NCBI GenBank assembly: GCA_003427395.1
Contig: BFEA01000331.1
Span: forward strand, 67,986 to 119,764
Direction of reading: 5' to 3'
Length of the DNA: 51,779 nt
Source of the DNA: Chara braunii
Taxonomy: Eukaryota > Streptophyta > Charophyceae > Charales > Characeae
In this document: piece after piece, positions 40,332 to 51,068 of the stretch
Position numbering within the stretch: the stretch's first letter is position 1
How the letters are laid out: each line of letters opens with the position of its first letter
Notes under the pieces: model-generated
The model's database searches: none
What the model was told of the DNA's origin: nothing
The model's input: the letters and a program-made list of their open reading frames with translations, nothing else
Position numbers and translations under genes: made by a program

Positions 40332-40849
40332 TGTTACGGACTCAGCCAGGGCTCGATCCCTGGTCCGTGGGTTACCACCCGCCAGGCTGTATTTTTGAGT
40401 CTCTGATCTCTGGTTCCTGACTGTTGGCGCCCTCTGCAGTTGGCGCTTCTCAAATCCCTCCTCTGGCACTTTCGGCTTTCGATACTTGGCACCATCCGGC
40501 ATTCTGGCGCCCAGGCTCAGACCTTCGATTTTCAGTGCAGCCCCGAGGCAAATTGCACTTTTGCCCTCGGACTCAACTTGAGTCCGGTACTTGAGACCGG
40601 ACTCAAGCTGAGTTCGGGGATTCAGTTCTCGGCCTCAGTGCTTGTGCTTCAGTGTGACTTGCAGCGACATTGTGTTTGGAATCAAGATTGTGACTTTGTG
40701 ACTTTGCGACTCTTCCACTTTGCCACTTTGTGTCTGCGTCTGTCGAGTCGTTTTGAGTCCGTGTCGAGTTGAGTGTGTGTGTGTGTGTGTGCTCTCACTC
40801 CCTCCCTCTCTCTTCCCCGACCTCGCTGCTCTGCCTCAGCCTCGTCACA
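40332..40849 (+). mobile_element. Ty3-A 3' LTR
   Basis: 518 bp, from TGTTACGGACTCAGCC to CTCGTCACA. It begins like the solo LTR at 38053 (TGTTACGGACT, GCCAGGGCT, GATCCCTGG) and shares the (TG)n run followed by a CTCTC-rich stretch near its end. Preceding GATAG and following ATAAC do not match, as expected for the inner and outer sides of a 3' LTR. Confidence 0.88.
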
Positions 40850-41167
40850 ATAACCCTCATCCATTTCTGAAGGTACATTTTGAATTACCATTCTTTGTGC
40901 TTACTAAATTATTACCTTTTATTACCTTCCATAATTGTTTTCTAATATTCGTTTCTGATTTTTTGCCTTACAGGAAGCATACAAAGGTCAAAGTTCATCT
41001 GAGATCCGTGTTGTGCACTCGCTAGATCATGGATACAACTGGACACGACCACGACCAATGTTCACAGAACCAGGCAAGCATCAATCCATGATTTCGTCAC
41101 AACCTGACAAGAATGTTAGGGCATACTCACAGTGGGACTTTCCTGGCTGTATCTGACCGCAATTAAG
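40850..41167. other. Unassigned DNA
   Basis: No gene, LTR or LINE domain is recognised. A GCCTTACAG string near 40970 resembles a splice acceptor, but no exon evidence supports it. Confidence 0.5.
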
Positions 41168-41503
41168 GATGGAACCAGGGCTGCACACCCTACCCCGACC
41201 GCTGACCGTTTTGCAGCCTATTGGTAGGGCCAACCGGTCGGCGGTCTGTTGACCAGTCACTGAACAGCCATCTACTGATTGTGTAAAATCAGACTATAGG
41301 GCTGTAATGCGCTTGCTGAGTACAGCCCAAATTCACTGAGAAACTTTTGGGGATAGGGGGGGGTACGGGGGGGTTATGGGGGGGGGTATAGCGGGGGTAT
41401 AGGGGGTATAGGGGTGGTATAGGGGGTACTGGGGGGGGGTAGGCATGAGGGTGTTGGGGTGTATGGGGCGGGGGGGGGGGGGGGTTGGGGGGGTTGGGGG
41501 GGT

Positions 41504-41553
<50 letters not shown>

Positions 41554-41655
41554 GGGGGGGGGGGGGGGGGGGGGGGGGGTGTGGTATGGGGGTGTTGACG
41601 GCAGCCGACCAATCAAGGGGCGCCGACCGTTGGCCTGTGCAACTCTGGATGGAAC
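41168..41655. mobile_element. Non-autonomous hAT-type element with 8-bp TSD
   Basis: A 472-bp element (41176-41647) has terminal inverted repeats CAGGGCTGCACA and TGTGCAACTCTG (10 of 12 positions pair). It is flanked by a perfect 8-bp TSD, GATGGAAC, at 41168-41175 and 41648-41655. CAGGG-type ends and 8-bp TSDs define the hAT superfamily. An inner imperfect inverted repeat is at 41196-41208 and 41235-41246. The core (about 41346-41582) is almost pure G with TATA interruptions; no transposase is encoded. Confidence 0.9.
41346..41582 (+). repeat. Long G-rich tract inside the hAT element
   Basis: GGGGGTATAG-like units grade into long poly-G runs. Many G4 runs could form quadruplexes. The Gly- or Pro-rich open frames over it are low-complexity artefacts. 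Confidence 0.9.
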
Positions 41656-41890
41656 TTATTTACCAGACTATAATTATGTCTACACTCCAGAGAGCAGTCA
41701 AAAGTCCAAGTCTGAGTATGCCTTGGAAACACATACCATGTTAACTTAGAGAGTGGTCACATTAGGAGGGTCTGAATGCATCAGACCAGGGATAGAGTCA
41801 GATACAGTCAAAAACGTCCTATTGTGCGAACAGCTTTCCAAGTAATTTCAGGCCTGTGTAGCCACTTTTTCTAAGAGTTATAAGAAATAA
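41656..41890. other. Unassigned DNA
   Basis: No gene or repeat boundary is recognised between the hAT element and the Ty3-B LTR-like block. Confidence 0.5.
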
Positions 41891-42607
41891 AGGAACAAGC
41901 ATGATTGAGCCGAGTTGAAAGCAGAATACCAAAGCCAACAGAACACTGGAATGTCTTGATAAAGAAAGCCCGACCACTCGCCTCCAGCCATCAATACGAT
42001 GACAATTTACTGGCCCTCCTGTGATCTGACCGCTCTACTCTACTTCCTACTTCCTCTACTCATGTTAGCCTGCTACACCTCACTCTCTGTCCATTGTCAC
42101 TCGCCGTGTGCTGTTTGAAGACTCTGCTGACACTGGCTTCCTCCTCCAACGCCAGGTAAGAATGCCTGCCTTCTCTTTTTGACCAACCGTCTCCATACTC
42201 GTCAGCTATGGCCGTCGCCAGCCAGCCGCGACCATACCTGCTTCTTTGTCCTTGGGGACTGCTCCTCTGGCCTTAGCGCTGTTCAGCACTGCTGCAAGTG
42301 CTTACTGCCTGAATGTCCCTTCCTACTGCTGCCTCCCTCCTTTCGACTTCTTGTGGAGGCTGCAGCTCGGGCCCAGTAGGCTGTGCCTTGCGTACTGGAT
42401 CTGAGTTTGGCCCAGCCTCTGCAACTAGCTTTATCCTGGGCCTACTGGTTAGCTCCAGGGGTTGGCGCCTTGTTCTCGGGCCCAGAACATTCCCTGGTCG
42501 GCCTGTCCCTAGGCCTGGCATCGCTTCCCTCAGGCCCACCTTCACTAAGGGCGGCCTGGCTTTCCCACTGGCACCTATTAACGTGTGAAGAGGCGTGGAC
42601 CTCAAAT
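41891..42607 (-). mobile_element. Ty3-B LTR-like block, left (3' LTR)
   Basis: 41891-42052 is a direct repeat of 44311-44504 (shared AAGCATGATTGAGCCGAGTTG, AAAGAAAGCCCGAC, CCTCCTGTGAT, GTGACC-type text). The right part shares GCCCAG-rich text and CTTCACTAAGGG-like text with about 45360-45390. The proposed right edge near 42607 aligns weakly with 45434. Exact ends are not established. Confidence 0.5.
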
Positions 42608-42623
42608 TCCGACCCCCTCAGCT

Positions 42624-43950
42624 TCAGAATCCCTTTGAGAACCCTTTTGCTGTAGCTTTATCTTTAAAGTTTAAAGCCCTTTTGTATTGCAAAACCATTC
42701 GAGGCCCAGTTGTCATTGGTTCCTCTCTTGTGAAGCACCAATCCTCACTTGGATGCACATGATGCCTCAATGCCTCTTGGTGCTGCATCTGTGGGTTCTG
42801 TGGTCGTCCCCTTCCTGGTGGCTTTGGCATAGGAATTTGCTTATACTCCACAATACCTTCGATGTCGACCTCTCCATCTTAGTTGGGGGCAGCATTGAAT
42901 TTGCTTATGCTCCACAATACGGTCGATGTCGACCTCTCCATCTTAGTTGGGTCCAGCATTGAATTTGCTTATGCTCCACAATACGGTCGATGTCGACCTG
43001 GCCATCTTAGTTGGGGGCAGCATTGATCGTCGAGAAGAAAACTGATCACTGAAGAGAAAGGCAGAAGTCTGGGTGCAGAAAATACAGGGTAAGTGCGAAA
43101 ATGAGGAAGGACATGTACCAACCATGTATGATGGGCCATCCGGATTACTCCCTACGCTGCCTAAGACAATCCAGGGATCATAATACTGGGGCATTAGCTT
43201 CCATGAAATGTCCTATTCTGGTGTGAAGTCAAATGACTTGACCCATGCCTTGTCACCCACCTGGAACATTGGTGTTCGTCTACCCTGATTTGTTTATGTT
43301 CCTATCATAGTTCTTTGAGCCTTCTTCAGGTGTTCTACTGTATTTTGCAGCATTTTCTCATACTCAAGGGCATCCTGGACACGACAAATCCGAAGGAGTT
43401 TTCGGTTTCCGAGCTTTCCGTCCTAAGTGCAATTGGTTAGGGGCGCGACCAGTTACTGAATGGATAGCGTTGTTATTCAGCCCAGCTGTCTGCAGCAGTT
43501 TAATGTCCCAATCAAGTTGACCAGGAGTAATGTGATGTCATGGAAGTTGTTGCCCTGTTTGCTCATTTGCTCGGTTTGCTTGTTGGTGTCAAGATTATTT
43601 TCTGAAGGTCATCTTTAGTTCAAAACTTAACCTTTTAGCTATATCAACGATAATATCGTGCCTTTGTTCACTCTGTGAACCGCACACCTCTATCACTTAC
43701 TATACTTTAGGGCCATCCAAAGCCCTTGATCCACCGATTAGCCTATTCAGTTAGTAGTACTTAGTAGCAGCTCTGTTGTAGTTGCAGATGACAATGCTAT
43801 GAAACATGCAATCTAGAAGGTCTGTCAATAAAATTACAAAAACCTGCTTGTTTCCAGTCCTGCTGGGCACAAGAATGTCCATGAAATCCATGGGCAGAGA
43901 ATGACCAGGGCCTTCAAAAATAGGAGGTGGCTTGTGTAAGAGGCTTGTCT
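42624..43950 (-). pseudogene. Ty3-B integrase/chromo-tail remnant
   Basis: Degenerate minus-strand copy related to Ty3-C. MPQYYDPWIVLGSVG (near 43190), RRSMLPPTKM, PMPKPPGRGRPQNPQ, and HVHPSEDWCFTREE (near 42730) match Ty3-C MPQYFGPWEVLDIVG, QRSMLPPTMD, PVPRPTGRGRPPKPK, and HTDPKEDRWFTREK. Near 43880 the text around GTCCATGAAATCCATGG matches the first catalytic-Asp region of Ty3-C integrase at 46575. Most of the core is unreadable, and a 64-bp triplication lies at 42833-43024. Confidence 0.8.
42833..43024. repeat. 64-bp tandem triplication in Ty3-B
   Basis: Three units starting GAATTTGCTTAT at 42833, 42897 and 42961, each containing CGATGTCGACCT and CCATCTTAGTTGGG. The period of 64 is not a multiple of three. 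It repeats the VDI-D-I segment of the chromo-like tail. Confidence 0.92.
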
Positions 43951-44248
43951 CTTCGACAAAATTACTCTACCTCCCTACTTCTTCGACCAGCTGCAATGGT
44001 GCACCATTTGAAGACCGGTCAATGCTCAGGAACCACTGGCAGTACAATGCCAATACTGCAACAAGCAACGACAAGCACCAATGTACCCTCAATACGCCAC
44101 ATAGCTCGGAAAACTTCCACCCATGTGTTCTCTATCCAACGCATGGGCTGGTCACGCCGGTGAGAAAGTCAATCACACTGCCTACGGTTGGCTGCCGGCA
44201 CCATATGACCTGACCCACCAACCAGGATGAGGTTTGTCTATGAGTCTT
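43951..44248 (-). other. Ty3-B internal region, unreadable
   Basis: Lies between the integrase remnant and the primer-binding site, where gag and most of pol should be. No domain is readable, so a large internal deletion is likely. Confidence 0.5.
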
Positions 44249-44260
44249 GCTCTGATACCA
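44249..44260 (-). promoter_or_regulatory. Primer-binding site, initiator-Met-tRNA type
   Basis: On the minus strand this reads TGGTATCAGAGC, the common plant LTR-retrotransposon site complementary to the 3' end of initiator tRNA-Met. It places the 5' LTR of Ty3-B immediately to the right, although the LTR terminus is not exact (the nearest TG is at 44276). Confidence 0.82.
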
Positions 44261-44275
44261 AATTCCAAGGAGCTA

Positions 44276-45434
44276 TGAGAACATCAATTCTCCAAAATGC
44301 AAAGGCTAGTAGAACAACAAGCATGATTGAGCCGAGTTGCAAACAGAATACCAAACCCGATAGCACACCAATTATGAGCAAATAGAACACTGAAGTCCCG
44401 TGATAAAGAAAGCCCGACTTCTTGCCTCCAATCATCAATACAACAACAATGTAGTAACCCTCCTGTGATGTGACCGATCTACTCCACGTCCTACTTCTGC
44501 AAGGAAGATGAGCAATAGAGAACTTCAGCAATCAAACAGCATCATACACATGAGACCAGAAAGTCGTGACCTCGAACCAAAAGCAGAATTGCATCACGAG
44601 TTTCACCAAATAAGAGAGACCAAAAGCTCATAATTGACAATGCTGGAATAGTCTCATCATCATCATCAACGAAGAACCAATGTTGATCTCGGCCAATGCC
44701 GCGCGCTTCAAGCACAGATGGCAGATCCTATCTAGCCTACTCTACAATGCCGCTGATGACGTCAACAGCTCCCCGAAGTACGAGCAGATCTCGGCCAATG
44801 CCGCACGCTTCAAGCACCAGGTATGTCTCTCGTATCACTCACAACCTCGTTCCCCAACTCACAGATGCCACTTGCACCCAAGGACCACCATGCGCCCCAT
44901 CCAGCATACAGCAGCGCAGCTCGGCTATGGCTGCCTGCTCCTTCCAGCTCACACGTGAGCGCGTGAGCCTGGCAGGCGATAGCGAAGCAGCGCTTGCGCA
45001 CAAAGCAGACAGTGCCCGAATGCCGAATGCATAGTCTGCCCCTTTCCTAAATGGAAATGGCCAGCCTGCTTACGTGCAGCCTGGCTGTGCTAGGTTCCTG
45101 CCCAGAAGCTTCTGGTAGGCCCAGGGAGGCTGAGCCTCAGACCAAACGAATCAGGCCCAGGGCCACCGACAGTTGCCCGGCCCCAACTGCCCGCTGTCTG
45201 AGTTGGGCCTATGCTGCGTATCTCGCCCAGGGCCTGACTTAGATACAGTCGATAAAGGAGGCCAGGGCCTGCGTGCCTTCAACCAACTGGCGCTGCGCAA
45301 CTGCCTGAATTTTCCCCAGTTGCGAAGTAGTCAAAAATAGGCCTCTTGTTGTCTGCCGGGCCTGCCTTCACTTAGGGTGGCTGACCAGTTGCAAGTAGGG
45401 GCCCAGTAGGGCTTATCGAGGCCTATGCCTCGCA
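44276..45434 (-). mobile_element. LTR-like block shared by Ty3-B (5') and Ty3-C (3')
   Basis: The left side abuts the Ty3-B primer-binding site. The right side ends CGCA just before a Ty3-C polypurine tract (minus strand ATGGAGGAGGGAA). 44311-44504 repeats 41891-42052. An ISANAARFKH-type duplicated segment lies at 44682-44714 and 44788-44820. GGCCCAGG-rich text fills 45100-45420. Ends and unity of this block are inferred. Confidence 0.45.
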
Positions 45435-45450
45435 TTCCCTCCTCCATACT
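45435..45450 (-). promoter_or_regulatory. Ty3-C polypurine tract
   Basis: Minus strand TATGGAGGAGGGAA directly before the putative LTR start TGCGAGGC. It sits about 20 bp beyond the pol stop, as expected. Confidence 0.6.
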
Positions 45451-45470
45451 TCGCTAGTCCTCTGAGAAGT

Positions 45471-47029
45471 TCAATCTTCAATAATCTGGCGCTTTCCTTT
45501 TTGCAGAGACTTCTCATAGCGAGCGACAACCTGTGGAGCGGCTTGCATCAGTTTCTCCCTTGTGAACCACCTATCCTCCTTTGGATCAGTGTGATGTCTG
45601 AACCAAACTCGGTACTGCAGCTTCGGTTTTGGAGGACGTCCCCTGCCAGTCGGTCTTGGAACTGGCATTTCTCTGTGATCCACGATTTCATCAATGTCGA
45701 CCTCTCCATCCATGGTTGGGGGCAGCATTGAGCGTTGCGAAGGGAACTGGCCAGTTTCTTTGAAAGGTGCAAGCTTAGAAGCGTGAAAAACAGGGTAAGT
45801 GCGAAGATGCCCGGGAATCCGAATAACATATGAAGGTCTGTCTGATTCATCCCCAACTATATCTAAAACCTCCCACGGTCCAAAGTATTGTGGCATGAGC
45901 TTTCGGGAAATCCCGTGCTCCTGTCCCAGTTCAGAAGCCTTGACCCAGACCGTGTCCCCTACCTGAAACATAGATGGGCGGCTGTGCTTGTTCTCAGATT
46001 TGATCATCGCCACCTGTGCTTTGTGCATGTGCTCTAGTGCGTGCTGCATATAATTTTCATATCTGTAAGTGAATTCCAAAGTGCCTGGAGCAGCAGTAGA
46101 CTGGTTCTCAGGTAGCAGAAAGTCAAGGGGTAGTCTGGGTTTGAATGTTAGAAGTAGGCTATTTGGACTTACTCCCGTGGCACTATGAACTGCGTTGTTA
46201 TACAGGCTGGCGATGAGAGCAAGCTTCTCATCCCAGTCCACTTGATTGGGCTTAATGTAATGCCTCAAGTGTTGAACAACGCGGTTCATCTGCTCTGCCT
46301 GTCCATTTGCCTCCGGATGATTTCCAGATGTCATCTGCAGCTGCGTTCCTTGTTCTGCAGCTGCGGCCTTCCACAGTTCACTGATGAATCGGACATCCCT
46401 GTCGCTGATCATGGACTTCGGCAGGCCAAAGTCTCTAACCCAGTTTTCCTTAAATAGCTTGATAACGTACTCGGTCTTTGCTGTTTCCGGCATGACCACT
46501 AACCTAACATACTTATAAATCTATCCACAATGACGTAGATGTACCTCATGCCACTTTTGCTGGTGACTAGCGTATCCATGAAGTCCATGGACAGGCTTTC
46601 ACCAGGCCTTTCCGGAATCGGAAGGGGTTTGAGCAACCCAAGAGGAGCTTGTGTCTGGGGCTTGTCAGTCTCGACATACAGTTTGGCATCTCTCATCATT
46701 GTGGGCCACCAAAACCGCTGCAACAGATTAGCTGCAGTCTTCTTGAAACCAAAATGTCCGGTGGCAACATGACACTCACCTAGAAATAAACTACGCAAAG
46801 ACTCTCTATTAGGAACACACAGACGCTTATTCTCGGCCTTCTCAAGGAACAGCAGGCCGTTGACCAACTCAAACTCGGCAAAAGTTTCTTTGTCTTTCGC
46901 CTCGAGTCTGTGTATGATCTCGGCCATAAACGGGTCCTCGCGATAGGCATCCACCAAAGACTGAGTAACATTGTCCTCAAGCCCAAATTCGGTGACCAGC
47001 GCGCTGAGAAAGTCTGGTCTACGCGACAA
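45471..47029 (-). pseudogene. Ty3-C integrase and chromo-like tail
   Basis: Two minus-strand pieces (47029-46499 and 46499-45471) joined by a one-base frameshift at DRFISMLG, where DRF-KYVRLVVMPET is expected. The His pair of the zinc-binding domain is present (GECHVATGHFG), but the CxxC that should follow LYVET is deleted near 46666 (text runs YVET-DKPQTQ). The catalytic triad is intact: MDFMDTLV, ISDRDVRF, HPEANGQAEQMNR. C-terminal SH3-like part: VGDTVWVKASEL, LMPQYFGPWEVL, YPVFHASKLAPF. The tail DIDEIVDHRE...RWFTREKLM looks like a diverged chromodomain. Confidence 0.9.
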
Positions 47030-47894
47030 CGCATCAGCAACTTTGTTGTACTCCCCCTTGATGTAATGGGGTTCGAAGTCATACTGCTCAATGACTTCGA
47101 TTCAGAGCGTCGGAGAGTACTGGTTGAGTTTTCATCCTTCTCAGGGTCTGATGATCAGTCCTGACATAGAAGCAGCGACCAAGGAGGTAGTGCCTCCTGT
47201 GGGTGAGCGCTTTGTAGATCGTGTAGAGCTCCTTCTCATAGGTGGACTTAGCCAGCTTTTGAAAGGGCATCTTCTTGGACATGTACTCTACTGGCCTCAA
47301 CTTTTTCCCCTCCTGCTGCGCAAGTACGGGGCCTATGCCATATTGACTAGCATCCGTAGTTACTACGTAAGGTTTGTCAGGATCAGGAAGTTTCAAGCCC
47401 TCATGGTGTGTCAACGCATGCTTCAATTGTCTGAAAGCAGCCTCACACCTGTTTGTCCACTCCCATGGGGTGTCAAGGCGAGTCAGGTTCGTCAAAGGGG
47501 CGGCCACTATGCTGTAATTCTGAACAAAATTGCGGTAGTAGCCTGTCATCCCTAAGAAGGACCTCATCTTAGTCACAGACTGAGGACGCGGCCAGTCACG
47601 AATGCTGGCCACCTTCGTGTCATCGGGCTTCAATCCCTCCGCGGAAATCTCATGACCCAAGTACAAGACACAGGTGCGGCCAAACTCGCACTTCTCACCG
47701 TTGATCTTGAACTTGTCCTGTCGAAGAAGACTAAGGACTTTGTCCAAGTGTGCAACGTGCTCCTCGACAGTCTTACTAAAAATAAGTATGTCATCGAGGT
47801 ACATGATGACAAACTTATCCAAGTAGTCGTTAAATATTCGATTCATAGCGTGCTGAAAGGTGCCAGGAGCATTGCAAAGGCCGAAAGGCATCAC
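47030..47894 (-). pseudogene. Ty3-C reverse transcriptase (C-terminal) and RNase H
   Basis: MMPFGLCNAPGTFQHAMN, YLDDILIFS (active site intact), LGHEISAEGL, IRDWPRPQSVTKMRSFLG, GYYRNFV, then RNase H: VTTDASQYGIGPVLAQ, PVEYMSKKM, YEKELYTIYKAL and VRTDHQTL. The first catalytic RNase H Asp is present. The frame breaks at about 47090 (LNRSH then stop) and again upstream at about 47900. Confidence 0.9.
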
Positions 47895-48876
47895 TACAAA
47901 CTCATATAGACCTTACCTGGTCTGAAATGCGGTTTTGTGTTGATCCTCAGGCCAATCTGATGGTACCCGAACTTCAGATCTATCTTACTAAGTACTGACA
48001 CCCTTGCACTCTATCTAGCAAGTCATCGATGCGCGGTAGGGGCTCTCTGTTCTTGACAGTGATGACATTGAGGCCCCTATAGTCAATGCACATCCTCAGT
48101 GTTCCTTCCTTCTTCGCTACGAGTAGGACTGGAGATCCATAAGGAGAAACACTCGGCCGGATCCAACCCTTCTCTACGAGTTCCTTGAGTTGTCGGCGAA
48201 ACTCATCAAGCTTGCCTCGAGAGATCCGATAGATCCTACCCTTTGGAATACTAAACCCTGGAATAATCTCTATCGCATGGACGACCTCCCTCTCAACAAC
48301 CCGTGTAGGCTCTTCAAATAGATCAGGGTACTTGGCAACTACTCCCTCTATCTTCGGCGGCATTTTCACCGGCTCGCCTGCTGTAGAGACATAGACTAGA
48401 TACATACCCTCCTCCGGATTTTGCTCATAATAGTTATAGAACGCGGCCGCACACATGCATCCGTGGGACTCAATCAGACTACTAGCTTTGAACTTACATA
48501 ATCTGGCGGTCCCTCCACCTGGCAAAGTGTGTTCGACCACTTTTCGGTCCCAGTCAAACTGGGGTTGTGCCACGGAGATGTAGTACATACCTAACAAGAT
48601 ATCCATAGGGAGATCATCGCTCACTAGGAATGAGACACGATGTCTCAATTCCCCTCTCGCGTACGGGAAACAACACTCAACATCCTGGAGGTAGTCGTTG
48701 ACTACCATGCGCTGTTTGTTGGCACAGGTCGACTCCACAGGTCGACTCAGGCACTGCACTCGCCCCTGTAAGCGCAGGCTCTCAACGCACGCGCGACTGA
48801 TGAAGTTCCGAGTCGAGCAAGTGCCATAATAGGCCCCAGCCTTGCGGCCGCTGATGACTATCTCACTAACGAACAT
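47895..48876 (-). pseudogene. Ty3-C protease and reverse transcriptase start
   Basis: A 298-codon frame. Protease: [18 protein letters not shown] has the position of a DTG-type active site but reads GTC, with no Asp; [20 protein letters not shown] is the usual downstream motif. After a linker comes the RT start [20 protein letters not shown] and [25 protein letters not shown], up to a frameshift near 47980. Known Ty3 relatives cut the polyprotein with this protease; the copy is unlikely to be active. Confidence 0.85.
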
Positions 48877-49208
48877 CTCACCATGGGGCTTCGACCAATG
48901 CCGTCCAAGAAGCTAGCGGGTCTGACCTAGACCACTCCTCCTCTAGCTCCTCTAAGGACTCAAACACATTCATCGAACAGAGGGTCGATGGGTCTGAACG
49001 TGTTTGCGGGACGACGATGGAGTCAATAGCTTGGGCCATCTCTCGAGATGGCGAGGGTGTGTCCACCACCTCGACCCTAGCAGGAACAACTACTATTCCT
49101 ATTGGCCCAACGTGTTTCCCGGAGCAGTGCCAAAAGTGTTAGCCACATTGCTACCAATGGGAGTGGAGGATCCCAACGCCTGCCCCATCGTAGGTGGGAT
49201 CTTTTCGG
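48877..49208 (-). pseudogene. Ty3-C gag-protease spacer
   Basis: Linker between the gag knuckle and the protease in a shifted frame. It is readable as VDTPSPSREMAQAIDSIV and FESLEELEEEWSRSDPL. No domain is recognised; it is acidic. It ends one stop before the protease piece. Confidence 0.6.
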
Positions 49209-51068
49209 TCACTTCTTATTTTGGCACTTGAATTGGTTATGGCCATATTGGGCACAACGGATACAAGCCTGCCGCGTGTACCGATCTCTCCACACGTCCT
49301 CAGTGAGACGCGATTTCTCCCATGGAGGAGCATTGGGATCTACTTGACTCCTAGACCGGGAACCTCCACGGCGTCTACCGGTCGCCTTTACTTTTTGAGC
49401 TACGACAATGACTACTCCAACCCCTGAAGCCTCTACGCTGCCAGCCTCTGAACCTACTCCCTCCTGGAAGTTGTCATCTAGCTCGATGGTTGAACCATCA
49501 TTATCGACAAACATAATGCGACCCTTCGCCTTCCAGTTGGGAGGCAGTGACTTTCTCCTACCATCTGTAGTGGGTGTCTGCCCATGCCCTATCTTTGCCT
49601 CAAGGTCTAGGGCCTTCTTGCTAAACGAGGGAAAGTTGTGCATATTGATGTTGGCCTCACCTGCCAACTGATTCCTGAGAGGCATGGGAAAGCATCTCAG
49701 GTAGGAGGTGAGTAAGACCTGGGGGTCATAGCGCACCCCAGGGACACAGATCAGACGCTCTACGACGTCAGTGGCTTCCCTTACTGACTTAAGCTGCCTC
49801 GTGTGCAGTGTCAGAATCGCATCAGTAGCCTTTTGGGCCTCCTGAGGATCATGCCATCTGTCTTCCACCAACTTGAGAAAGTCATCCAGTTTCTGGGTGA
49901 CCGCCCAAGCGCGAAAGTCATGACCGTACCCCTGTAGCTGCACTAAACCACCCAACCATCGTGCTGCACTCCCCTCTAAATAGGAGGCAGCCACAAGCAC
50001 ATCCTCGTGCGGCGAAGTAAGTTTGCACTTGACGTAGACCGGCACTGCCCTCAACCAAGTGTCGAGGTCTTCGCCTCTCTTATCCCCTGTGAAGGGTTTA
50101 GGAGCGGCGATGGCCGTCTTTAGTACCCACTGACTTTGTCGCTGTACCTACACCAATCCGGGCTGTGGACCCTATGGTGCAGGCTGCTGCACTATCTGCT
50201 GGGACTGTGAACCCTGCAGTTGTGCAGGCTTCGAGACAGTAGGCTCCCCGCTTACGGCAACCTGAGACGGAGGTTGGGAGAACACTGTCTGTATAGGAAC
50301 CTGCAAACTAGGACCTGCTGAGAACCCGCTTGTTAAAGGCATACCGAGGGAGACAGGCTGAACCGATGCTGGAGCGGTATATGGGGATACCCCAGTCACC
50401 GGTGGGACAAAAGGAGGAGGATGTACAACGGGCCAGACACCAGGCCCGGGCAGTGATGGTGCCGCCTGCGCTCGTCCGACCAAGACGGCCAGACTCTGCT
50501 GGATGTCCTGTAAGATCGTCGTCTGTTGGTCTTGCATCTCTACTACACCTAACAAGACCGACCTTAGGGTCCTCACCTGATCATCCAACTCCTCTGGGTC
50601 CATCTCCTCTAACTCGCTAATGTCCGCTTGTCGCCGCTGCAACCTGGCTCTTCTCCTAATCATTCTTTCTTTTTCTGCCTTAATCTCTCCTAAAGCCTTC
50701 TGTAGTTGTGTCTCCCGATCAACAGCTCGCTGTATGGCGACCTCCTCGGGAGTCAACACTATTGGCTGGCTTGCCATTACGCCAGTGGACTGACTCATGG
50801 TCCGCGCGACCATTGACCCTACAGTCCCTGAACTGCTAGCCTGGGAACTCTGCTGCGCAGAAGTTGCCATGGCTGCTGAAGTTGCGGCTTTGCTTGCGAA
50901 CGCCCTGCTGGCCTCTGCTGCCCTAGCTCTCCTCTGCTGCTGCTGCCTCTCCCTAAGCTGGCGGAACAGAAACCTGTCACCCTCTGGTCCTAGGGCCAAG
51001 TGGGCTACTGGGCGTCTAGCCGATCGCAAGAGTCTGTCGTCCGGTTGTGGGACCTCCCTGTCGCTCAT
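49209..51068 (-). pseudogene. Ty3-C gag with zinc knuckle
   Basis: One frame from the Met at 51068 to the stop at 49209, interrupted by two TAG codons close together (about 50172 and 50148). The N-terminal part is Arg/Ala/Gln-rich with a coiled-coil-like stretch (TQLQKALGEIKAEKERM, then RRQADISELEEMDPEEL), then a Pro-rich linker. The capsid part has DLDTWLRAV, VLVAASYLEGSAARWL, LVEDRWHDPQEAQKATDAI and LLTSYLRCFP. The end carries CIRCAQYGHNQFKC (CxxCx4Hx4C). Both stops are one transition from CAG. Confidence 0.85.

Noticed and set aside
40960-41030. Host exon after a GCCTTACAG acceptor-like site
   Set aside because: The frame downstream is short, without any domain or matching donor.
41289-41749. 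Poly-Pro and poly-Gly open frames over the G tract
   Set aside because: They are direct translations of a G homopolymer inside a hAT element, with no conserved start or domain.
44682-44835. Host exon (duplicated ISANAARFKH segment followed by CAG-GTATGT)
   Set aside because: It lies inside an LTR-like block and no further exon or domain could be linked; the donor-like string alone is weak.
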